NCBI RefSeq assembly: GCF_013388355.1
Contig: NZ_CP058246.1
Coordinates: 248,001-312,000 of the forward strand
Direction of reading: 5' to 3'
Origin: Flavobacterium sp. LPB0248
GTDB lineage: Bacteria > Bacteroidota > Bacteroidia > Flavobacteriales > Flavobacteriaceae
DNA length: 64,000 bases
In this document: in pieces, positions 57,088-64,000 of the stretch
Position numbering within the stretch: the first letter of the stretch is position 1
Layout of the letters: every line of letters begins with the position of its first letter
The notes under the pieces: model-generated
The model's input: only the letters and a program-made list of their open reading frames with translations
Told to the model about the DNA's origin: nothing
The model's database searches: none
Made by a program: the position numbers and the translations under genes

Positions 57088-58233
57088 TTATTTACTGCTG
57101 GTGTTTTTAGCAGCGATTTTTGGAACGACTTCCATACCATCATAAAGGACATCGATATTATTAAGTGCCACTTTATCTCCAGCTTTCAAACCAGATTTTA
57201 CAAAATAATCTGCTCCAGCGCTTCCTGCGATTTCAATTGGAACCATGGCTACTTTGTTACCCTCTTTTAGAACAAAAACAAAGAATTTATCTTGAATATC
57301 TTTTACACTCGCCATCGGAACTGTAATCACAGATGACAAACTTTTGTTTAAGACAATTCTTGCCGAACCTCCAGAACGCAATTCTTTTTTAGGGTTTGGA
57401 AATATGGCTTTTAAAGCAATTGTTCCTGTTGCACGATCGATGTTCCCGCTGGCAACTTCCAGTTTTCCTTTTTGATCGTACTTACTGTCATCGGCCATAA
57501 TTAAACTCACGGTTTGATTGCTTTTTGCATCTTTTGAAAAAGCCAAATAATCTGCTTCTGTCAAAGAAAAATATACAAATACGCTATTAATCTCTGAAAG
57601 TGTCGTTAATGGAACGGCATCATTTGGTGTAACCAAGTTTCCGATACGGTTTGGAATACGGCTAATATAACCGCTTACAGGAGCTTTAATCAAAGAGAAA
57701 TCGGCATTTAACTGAGATGACCCTAAAGCGGCTTTTGCCTGTGCTACTTGTGCTGTTGCGGCTTCGTAATTGGCTTGTGCTGTTTTTAACTGCATATCTG
57801 AGAAAACTTTTCCTTCAACTAAAGGTTTGATTTTCTCTACTTCCAATTTCGCATTCGCCTGATTAGCCAAAGCGCTTTTGTAAGCTGCACGGCTGTTATT
57901 TACCTGCTCTGCGTAAACATCGCCTTTAATTTTAAAAAGAGATTGCCCCTTGGTTACATAGTCTCCTTCTTTCACATAAATAGCTTCCAAATAACCTGAT
58001 ACCTGAGCTTTTATATCAACGTTTACAGTACCTTCGACTGTTCCTGGATATTTCTTTTCTACTTCTCCTGTAACCGAATTGGTCTGAAGAAAGTCTACTT
58101 CTGGCTTTGGAGGAGCCATTTGTGCCTCTCCGCTTTTTCCGCATGATGCAAGAGAAATGGTTATCAATAAAATTGCAATCCTGCCAATTGCTTTATTATT
58201 TTTAAAAAACTGTTTTGTCATTTTACTTTTCAT
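57088..58233 (-). CDS. RND efflux periplasmic adaptor (AcrA/MexA-like)
   Basis: The 381-residue adaptor has a lipoprotein signal (LITISLASCGKSG); an in-frame ATG at codon 5 (MTKQFF) is an alternative start. The two halves of the lipoyl domain (VSGYLEAIYVKEGDYVTKGQSLF and SLIKAPVSGYISRIPNRIGNLV), the helical hairpin between them and the beta-barrel are clear. First gene of the efflux operon; LytTR-like direct repeats lie 75-100 bp upstream of its start. Confidence 0.95.
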   Translation of the reverse strand: MKSKMTKQFFKNNKAIGRIAILLITISLASCGKSGEAQMAPPKPEVDFLQTNSVTGEVEKKYPGTVEGTVNVDIKAQVSGYLEAIYVKEGDYVTKGQSLFKIKGDVYAEQVNNSRAAYKSALANQANAKLEVEKIKPLVEGKVFSDMQLKTAQANYEAATAQVAQAKAALGSSQLNADFSLIKAPVSGYISRIPNRIGNLVTPNDAVPLTTLSEINSVFVYFSLTEADYLAFSKDAKSNQTVSLIMADDSKYDQKGKLEVASGNIDRATGTIALKAIFPNPKKELRSGGSARIVLNKSLSSVITVPMASVKDIQDKFFVFVLKEGNKVAMVPIEIAGSAGADYFVKSGLKAGDKVALNNIDVLYDGMEVVPKIAAKNTSSK

Positions 58234-58307
58234 TTTTAAATGAATTACCTCAAATTTGGCAGCAAAATAACAGCGTAAAACCGTTTTTTTAAGGAAGAAA
58301 TTTACCC

Positions 58308-58335
58308 AAACGACATATTTTGATACTGAAACGGA
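58308..58335 (-). promoter_or_regulatory. LytTR-like paired direct repeats upstream of the RND operon
   Basis: On the minus strand TCCGTTTCA (58327-58335) and GTCGTTT (58308-58314) place two CGTTT cores 21 bp apart, about two helical turns, as expected for LytTR-family binding. A LytTR regulator gene is encoded just upstream of this operon. Confidence 0.4.
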
Positions 58336-58489
58336 TAGGTTTTGTTATGCCGCAAAGGCGCTATGGCGCGAAGTTTTTTCTGCCACGAATTCACGAATTT
58401 TCTCTAATTAAAATTGTTTTATGAAATACTGTGGATACAATTTCTCGAATTTTTACTACAAAGATGTTGAGGCACGATTTTTTTTTGCC

Positions 58490-58769
58490 ACAGATTAAAG
58501 GATTAAAAAGGATTATTTCTTGCTGATTGAACAGATTTTGATGCATTCTTTGTCATCCTGACGAAGGAAGGATCGCACACGGAATTACGCAAAGTATGAC
58601 GGACAATCTTTGTTGAGTTTCTAGTGTGATCCTTCCTTCGTCAGGATGACAAATTGGATGTAAATCACACTTTTTGAAGAAAAGAAGAACCTTTGAACCT
58701 TTGTCTCTATGAACCTTTGCACCTAAAAACCTTAGAATCTCAGCATCTCAGAACCTTAGCACCTTAAAA
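58490..58769. repeat. Inverted-repeat element and low-complexity run before the LytTR gene
   Basis: A perfect 24-bp inverted repeat lies at 58551-58574 and 58628-58651 (core CCTGACGAAGGAAGGATC), separated by 53 bp. It is followed by a near-heptameric run of AACCTTTG/AACCTTAG units at 58685-58767. Upstream there are GCCACAGATTAAAGG and GCCACGAATTCACGAA motifs. Confidence 0.75.
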
Positions 58770-59525
58770 TCAGCGATCCATCCACTGCTTAAAGAAAGGA
58801 GTTTTCTCACGACTAATAATCACCTCGCGTTCGGGATCTAGTTTTAGTTGAATTTTGAGTTTTGCGTTGAAGTAGTTCGCAATAGATTTGATGCTTTCGG
58901 CACGAATGAAAAATTGACGGTTGGCACGGAAAAAGAGATTCGGATCTAGTTCCTGCTCTAGCTCTTCCATGGTTTGTGGAATCGAGATAATGACACCCGA
59001 TTTAAGGAATAAATTACTGGTTTTGAATTCAGAATATATAAAGTCGATATCTGAAACATCTACGCTTTTATAACCGTCGCGATACGTTACTAAAAAGCGC
59101 ATTCTGAAAACTGGTTTCTGAATCAGTTCTTTTAGAATTCCAGCAATATTGCTAACATTGCTTTCGTTTTTATTTAAGGATTTAAATTTAGATAAGGCAA
59201 ATTCCAATTCGTTTTTTTCGATAGGTTTCATCAAATAATCGATGCTGTTAACCTTAAAAGCACGAATTGCATATTCGTCATAAGCGGTAGTAAAAATGAC
59301 TGGACAAGTAATATTGATTTCGTCAAAAATTGCAAAACTTAATCCGTCCGCGAGACGAATATCCATCGTGATTAAATCGGGAGCTGGATTTGACTTTAAC
59401 CAAGCTACAGTATCTACAACTGTATCAATAATGCCTAAAATTTCACAATTGGGTTCCAGTTCTTCAAGCAGTCTTTTTAAACGGCTGGCGTTAATGCTTT
59501 CATCTTCTACAATTAAAATTTTCAT
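58770..59525 (-). CDS. LytTR-family response regulator
   Basis: The 251-residue product has a receiver domain (IVEDESINASRL, phospho-Asp in DLITMDIRLADGL, Lys in YLMKPIE) and a LytTR domain (about 145-245; FLVTYRDGYKSVDVSDIDFIYSE, FFRANRQFFI). It starts 5 nt after the sensor kinase stop. The RND operon next downstream carries candidate LytTR repeats, so it is a plausible target. Confidence 0.94.
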   Translation of the reverse strand: MKILIVEDESINASRLKRLLEELEPNCEILGIIDTVVDTVAWLKSNPAPDLITMDIRLADGLSFAIFDEINITCPVIFTTAYDEYAIRAFKVNSIDYLMKPIEKNELEFALSKFKSLNKNESNVSNIAGILKELIQKPVFRMRFLVTYRDGYKSVDVSDIDFIYSEFKTSNLFLKSGVIISIPQTMEELEQELDPNLFFRANRQFFIRAESIKSIANYFNAKLKIQLKLDPEREVIISREKTPFFKQWMDR

Positions 59526-59530
59526 AACTT

Positions 59531-60637
59531 TTAAATTAATGGCAGACGTACCTCATAATAGCTGCTTGATTCATTAAAAATCGGCATTCTTTCGGATAAA
59601 ATTTTATAACGAAATTCGATGTTTTTATTTCCTATTCCTGTTGAAACCAAACTTTTTCCAGCAGTTCGCTGCAAGTTATTACGAACAATAATATCCCCAG
59701 AATCAGAAAAAACAGTAATAGTAAGCGGATTGGCCAATGTTGCCATATTATGTTTTACAGCATTTTCCACCAACAACTGCAAGGTTAAAGGCGGTAAATG
59801 AAGTGCTAAAGAAGGAGAATCAACCTCAATTTTCAAATCGATTTTATCTCCGAGTCTTTTCTTTAGTAAATAAAAATAAGCATTAAGAAATTCTAATTCT
59901 TCTTTTACGGTGATAGTATCTTTATTAGAATTCGAAATCATATAACGATATACTCTCGTTATATTTTCTAAAAACGAAGCCGCTTCTTTCTGATCTTCAT
60001 AAATCAGCTCTGTCAATGTGCTGAAATTATTGAACACAAAATGCGGATCTAACTGCATTTTTAAAGATTCTAATTTCGAGCGCGTTACTGCTTCTTGCAA
60101 TTCTGACGCTTTAACTTTTAATTCAGCCGTTTCTATAGCATTTAAACGCCATCTGTTCAGCAAAAATATTCCGGTATGAATAGCACTTATGAAAAGCGAA
60201 ATAATGGCGGCCATAATTTTAGACTGCCAAATGATAACCAAATCATTTACTTCTAAAGCTGTACATGGATATAAATAATCCCAAAGACATGAAAAAAAGT
60301 AATTTAAAAGTATATTTCCTGCAATTAAGCAGATAAATTGGGCAATAGCCCTAAAAGCTGGATTTTGTTCCCAACTTATGTAATAGTTTAATTTTCGGCC
60401 AACAAACAAAGTAAGTTCTGTAAGTATGGCACAATACAATAAAATAATGAAGATATCGAAGGTCTGATCTAAGTCGAGCAAACCTTCCTCTTCAAAATTT
60501 CTATACGGATTCAAGAAATAATAAGACGAAAGATAGACCAAAAAAACGGCTGGAATTACTATAACCCTGTAGTATTTATAGAAAAAATTCTTGCTCGATT
60601 TTTTATTTTGGTTCTTTCTACCCATTAATTCACCCAA
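59531..60637 (-). CDS. LytS-type sensor histidine kinase
   Basis: The 368-residue kinase has four membrane spans (about 20-165) with no large periplasmic domain, then a coiled segment and a His_kinase domain with the phospho-His in LKMQLDPHFVFNNFSTL. The N box is LLVENAVKHNM and the G box TGIGNKNIEFRYKIL. An alternate ATG four codons in is possible. It pairs with the LytTR regulator. Likely senses a membrane or envelope signal. Confidence 0.94.
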   Translation of the reverse strand: MGELMGRKNQNKKSSKNFFYKYYRVIVIPAVFLVYLSSYYFLNPYRNFEEEGLLDLDQTFDIFIILLYCAILTELTLFVGRKLNYYISWEQNPAFRAIAQFICLIAGNILLNYFFSCLWDYLYPCTALEVNDLVIIWQSKIMAAIISLFISAIHTGIFLLNRWRLNAIETAELKVKASELQEAVTRSKLESLKMQLDPHFVFNNFSTLTELIYEDQKEAASFLENITRVYRYMISNSNKDTITVKEELEFLNAYFYLLKKRLGDKIDLKIEVDSPSLALHLPPLTLQLLVENAVKHNMATLANPLTITVFSDSGDIIVRNNLQRTAGKSLVSTGIGNKNIEFRYKILSERMPIFNESSSYYEVRLPLI

Positions 60638-60664
60638 CTTGTAAAAATTGAAAAATCCTACTTA

Positions 60665-61711
60665 TTAGTGCTCTACTAAAACACCTTCTGCCTTATTGAT
60701 GGCTGTAATAGTTTCAACTGATTTTCTTTCACGCATAACACCCCATTTCAAGCAAGTTGCTCCCCATGAAAATCCTGCTCCAAAAGTAGTTATCAATACA
60801 TTCTGTCCTTCTTTAAAATCGTCTTTGAAATCCCACAAACACAACGGAACTGTTGCAGATGTTGTATTTCCGTAACGATCAATATTTACTTTTACTTTTT
60901 CAAAATCAATTCCTAAACTTTCGCCTACAGCAGTAATAATTCTCAAATTAGCTTGGTGTGGAACTACCCAGTCAATTTGGTCTGCTTCTAGTTCATTTTT
61001 TGCCAAAGCATCTTGCGAAACTTGGCTCATTGCAGCCACCGCTCTTTTAAATACAAAAGCTCCGTCTTGTTTTAAATAGTGTGTTCTGTGCAAAAGACTT
61101 TGCATAGAAGTTGGATTTCTAGAACCTCCAGCTGGTACAGCCAAAGAAGAAACACCGCTTCCGTCTGTTTTAAGAATCGTTTTCATTAAACCTGCATCAG
61201 ATTCTGTTTTTTCTAATAAAACTGCTCCTGCTCCATCTCCGAAAAGAATACAAGTATTACGATCTTCATAATCTACGATAGAGCTCATTTTGTCTGCTCC
61301 AACGATGATTAGCTTTTTGTAGCGACCGCTTTCGATCATGTTTGCTCCCATTTCTAGTGCATACAAAAATCCGCTGCAAGCTGCATTCATGTCAATTCCA
61401 AAAGCATTTGTAAGTCCGCTTTTATCGCAAACAATACTTGCTGTTGGCGCCAAAATGTGATCTGGAGTTGCTGTAGCTACTAATAAAGCTTCTATTTCTT
61501 CGCGATCTACATTATAATTTTCGATAAGATTTTCAATCGCCGCTGCGGCAAGATCAGATGTTGCTGTATCGTCGTCTGCGATTCTACGTTCTCTAATTCC
61601 AGTTCTTTTAATGATCCATTCCTCCGATGTATCAACTGTTTCTGAAATTTTCTTGTTGGTCAGAATTGATGATGGTACGTAACCACCTATAGCTGTAATT
61701 ACTGCGCTCAT
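60665..61711 (-). CDS. fabH: 3-oxoacyl-ACP synthase III (FabH)
   Basis: The 348-residue enzyme starts fatty acid synthesis by joining acyl-CoA to malonyl-ACP. The active-site Cys112 lies in NAACSGFLYAL, His252 in VPHQANLRI and Asn282 in DRYGNTTSATVP. Length is normal. In most Bacteroidota fabH follows plsX and rpmF; here it stands alone, so it may be a second FabH-type paralog. Confidence 0.96.
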   Translation of the reverse strand: MSAVITAIGGYVPSSILTNKKISETVDTSEEWIIKRTGIRERRIADDDTATSDLAAAAIENLIENYNVDREEIEALLVATATPDHILAPTASIVCDKSGLTNAFGIDMNAACSGFLYALEMGANMIESGRYKKLIIVGADKMSSIVDYEDRNTCILFGDGAGAVLLEKTESDAGLMKTILKTDGSGVSSLAVPAGGSRNPTSMQSLLHRTHYLKQDGAFVFKRAVAAMSQVSQDALAKNELEADQIDWVVPHQANLRIITAVGESLGIDFEKVKVNIDRYGNTTSATVPLCLWDFKDDFKEGQNVLITTFGAGFSWGATCLKWGVMRERKSVETITAINKAEGVLVEH

Positions 61712-62326
61712 TGTTTTTTGTTTTTTTTAAGCTTTGTACTCTTAGAACCCAATGCTTATACCTTTTTCTTCTTTTTGACAGCTCATATTTAGGAATAAAA
61801 TCTTTTTGAGCCATCGCAGGAAACTGCACCAGTATTCCTTAAAAGCTAATTAAATCTGATGGTAATAACTTTTTCTGAGAAATAATGTTTTAAAAAAAAT
61901 CCTAACAAACTAAAAACATTATACAAAATCCAATTAAAATAAATTAAAAACCTATACAAAGCGTTCTCTCGGTCGTACTCGGTACAGAACCTTTAATTTA
62001 TTTTATTTTTAAAATCATACAATGCGATTTCAGTTTGCAGATAATTCCCCATTTTTAGCTGTTGCCATACTGATAAAAAAACCTATCTGCATTAAGTTTT
62101 TAGAGTGCCACAAAATTAATTTAAAAATATCTGAAACAAGCAGACAATTAAGAATAATTAACAAAACTGCCTTAAATGTTAAAATATACTTTTGAAATTC
62201 GGCAATCAACCCTCAAAATTATAGAATCCCTAAAATCAAAAAAAATCTGTTAAAATTTATTTTGATAAAATTTCCTCAAAAAAACCTTGTAATTTTTATA
62301 TCATTATTTTTAAATCAAATCAATCT
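61712..62326. other. Long intergenic region between fabH and the Usp gene
   Basis: 615 bp of AT-rich sequence. An in-frame stretch beginning at 61814 overlaps the fabH start and is not convincing. No hairpin with a T run and no perfect TAnnTTTG box was found. Confidence 0.45.
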
Positions 62327-63160
62327 TTAATAATTCGGAAACGACAATAATGGGATATCAAGACCTGCTGCCAGAATCCTAGTTTTGCTTCTGTGGACTA
62401 AAGAATCCCAGAAACCATACTTTTGAGGCACCATAATCAGCAAATCGGCCTCATAATTTTTAATTTCTTTTCTAATTTCGTTAATAACGGCATTCGATCT
62501 TACCGTTTTATACATGTATTTTACGTCTTCAAATTCTTTTTCGATATTTGAATTCATTAAAATTCTGTGCTGTTCTTCTTTCAAATCGTCTAATTTATCG
62601 TCTACGCTAAAGAACTCAATTTCCGCGCCAAAATCTCCAAGAGCATTTTTGATCCAGCTAAACTTTTTAATAGCCGAAAAACTTAAGCTATCACAAGCGT
62701 ATAATACCTTTTTGATATCTAAGAAACGTGCATTTTCTGGAACAGCTAAAACTGGAATAAGCAAACTTTTAATCGCTGTTGTAGTTGAATTACCCAATAA
62801 TTCCTGCTCAAAAGAACGTTCTGCCATTCCCATTACCACAACATCTGCATTTGTTTCTTTGATAATTATCGGAAGTTCATCTTCCAAAAAAGAATAAGTA
62901 CAAATTGAAGCAGTTTCAATTTGATACGAATCGGCTATTTCTTTGGCTGCATTCTCAAGCTTAGAAATAGCTCTGTCAATCTGCTTTTGCATTGCATCTG
63001 CAGTTATATGTGAGTTGGCACTATGTACACTTAAAGAAAACGAATTAAACAAAACCAATTTTGCGCCAGTAGCTTTTGCTAGTCCAGCTGCGTAGGCAAC
63101 GGCGTTATTTGCAATATCAGAAAAATTTGTTGCGGCGATTATAGTAAGAGGTGAAATCAT
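62327..63160 (-). CDS. Universal stress protein with two Usp domains
   Basis: I start at the ATG at 63160 (MISPLTIIAATNFS), because the longer frame adds a non-conserved basic segment. The 277-residue product carries one Usp domain (about 1-145; NAVAYAAGLAKATGAKLVLF, ATP-loop-like VVMGMAER) and a more divergent second one (about 150-277; ADLLIMVPQKYGFWDSLVHRS). Cytoplasmic stress-response protein, possibly nucleotide-binding. Single gene. Confidence 0.9.
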   Translation of the reverse strand: MISPLTIIAATNFSDIANNAVAYAAGLAKATGAKLVLFNSFSLSVHSANSHITADAMQKQIDRAISKLENAAKEIADSYQIETASICTYSFLEDELPIIIKETNADVVVMGMAERSFEQELLGNSTTTAIKSLLIPVLAVPENARFLDIKKVLYACDSLSFSAIKKFSWIKNALGDFGAEIEFFSVDDKLDDLKEEQHRILMNSNIEKEFEDVKYMYKTVRSNAVINEIRKEIKNYEADLLIMVPQKYGFWDSLVHRSKTRILAAGLDIPLLSFPNY

Positions 63161-63748
63161 AAAAATAAGATTAAGCTTTCTGCAAAATTGCTCAATTATA
63201 TGCTTTAGACCTTTTTTATATAACTGAATAATCAATTTTCACGACCCAACCGTAAAATATCATTCCTGAAAAAATAGGCTTTCCTTTTTTGTTTCTTACT
63301 TTAAAAACGATAAAATGCAGGTGTGATTTAACCGCGAAGCACGCAAGGTTTTTTACCCGTTGGAATTTGTAAAAACGTAAAGATCGCAAAGCTGCATCTA
63401 TAAAACTGATGCAAATTGCTCGCAATCCCGAAAGCTATCGGGAGCGAAGCTATAAAGAATTATATTTTTAAAGCCACAATTAATATGATTAAAAGGATTC
63501 TTCTCTCGCAGATTTGGCAGATTCAGCAGATTATATTTTTAATATGAAAAAAAAATCAGCTGAATCTGCCAAATCTGCGAGAGACAAAAAAACTTTGCAA
63601 CTCTGCAAAATTAAGTTTAAGCACAAGCATTACATCTAGTAGGACCTTTGCGAACTTAAATTCACCAGCATTTATATAAAAAAAACCTTAGCGAACTTTG
63701 CGTTAAAAAACACCAACTCGCTCCCCGTCCAGTTCGCCCTAAAGTTTG
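63161..63748. repeat. Repeat-rich intergenic region
   Basis: A perfect 25-bp inverted repeat (63503-63527 and 63559-63583, core CGCAGATTTGGCAGATTC) spans about 80 bp. A palindrome TCCCGAaagcTATCGGGA lies at 63426-63443, and AACCGCGAAGC and CGCAAAG motifs recur. Another frame at 63216-63425 is a translation of these repeats. Confidence 0.75.
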
Positions 63749-63800
63749 TCCGTTTCACCAAAATTCCGATTTCGTTTTTAAGGCTTTCAACGCACATTTG
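63749..63800 (+). promoter_or_regulatory. Promoter region of the DoxX-like gene with LytTR-like repeats
   Basis: TCCGTTTCA (63749-63757) and TCGTTT (63772-63777) put two CGTTT cores 22 bp apart, as at the RND operon. A CACATTTG box, one mismatch from TAnnTTTG, follows at 63793-63800. Confidence 0.35.
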
Positions 63801-63830
63801 TACCGTTAAATAACTTTAAATATCAAAATC

Positions 63831-64000
63831 ATGAACTCAAAAACAACAAAAATTATCTATTGGACAGGCGCAGTGTTAACTTCTTTATGGTTTGGCGCAA
63901 GCGGTTTCTTCGAATTAACAAACAATCCATTGGTTTGGGGAATCACACAACAATTGGGTTATCCAGCACATTTTATTTATATCCTTGGCGTTTTTAAAGT
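63831..64000 (+). CDS. DoxX-like membrane protein (partial, runs off window)
   Basis: The open frame begins MNSKTTKIIYWTGAVL and continues to the window end with a second hydrophobic stretch (YPAHFIYILGVFK). The pattern with FGASGFFELTNNP resembles DoxX-family four-helix membrane proteins, a group that includes MhqP of quinone-response operons. Only the first 56 residues are visible. Confidence 0.75.
   Translation, partial: MNSKTTKIIYWTGAVLTSLWFGASGFFELTNNPLVWGITQQLGYPAHFIYILGVFK

Noticed and set aside
61632..61814. Basic minus-strand frame (MAQKDFIPKYELSKRRKR...) overlapping the fabH start
   Set aside because: It overlaps fabH by about 80 nt in another frame; the resemblance to a ribosomal protein is too weak to claim rpmF.
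63216..63425. 69-codon minus-strand frame in the repeat-rich gap
   Set aside because: It is a translation of dispersed repeats (CGCAAAG-type motifs), not a gene.

Overview
The window looks like chromosomal DNA of a Flavobacterium-type bacterium (Bacteroidota). The base composition is AT-rich. There is a secreted protein with a type IX secretion C-terminal domain, a SusC/SusD pair, several TonB-dependent receptors, and LytTR-type two-component pairs. Bacteroidota-type promoters (TTG or TTTG, about 19 nt, TAnnTTTG) can be read directly upstream of several genes. No rRNA, tRNA, CRISPR array, transposase or phage gene was recognised. Intergenic regions carry many dispersed palindromic repeats.

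Layout. 1-8.7 kb: a large secreted lyase-like protein, KatG catalase-peroxidase with an OxyR-like site upstream, a small PL14-like lyase lipoprotein and a double GNAT protein. 8.8-15 kb: a LytTR regulator/sensor kinase pair divergent from a TonB-dependent receptor, a GNAT protein with a Cys-rich tail, an unannotated 48-codon membrane ORF and a palindrome-rich repeat block. 15-18 kb: a luciferase-like monooxygenase and an arylsulfatase. 18.4-24.1 kb: a four-gene operon for asparagine/aspartate use (AspT antiporter, aspartate 4-decarboxylase, periplasmic asparaginase, porin). 24.5-29.3 kb: an efflux operon of TolC, HlyD and two ABC-2 permeases with no ATPase. 29.7-34.4 kb: a SusD/SusC pair; susC has a predicted leader of about 370 nt with three hairpins.

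35-39.2 kb holds small secreted or unknown proteins and a flavin monooxygenase with an N-terminal zinc-ribbon-like region. 39.3-45.5 kb is the most interesting block. On the minus strand it has a small Cys-rich membrane protein, a two-domain YtkA/FixH-like lipoprotein, a TonB-dependent receptor with an OprC/NosA-like CxxxM copper motif, a second Cys-rich protein of the same family, an MbnP-like protein and an MbnH-like di-haem peroxidase. I read this as a candidate copper acquisition/handling system.

45.7-51.3 kb: a membrane protein, a lipoprotein, and a set of small detoxification-type enzymes (alpha/beta hydrolases, cupin, GNAT, ring-cleaving dioxygenase). Two of these transcription units share the same palindromic operator at identical distance from a TAnnTTTG box. 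51.6-60.6 kb: a protein of unknown function, an RND efflux operon (outer membrane factor, pump, adaptor) and an upstream LytS/LytTR two-component pair; LytTR-like direct repeats precede the pump operon. 60.6-64 kb: FabH, a double-domain universal stress protein, a repeat-rich gap, and the start of a DoxX-like gene cut by the window end.
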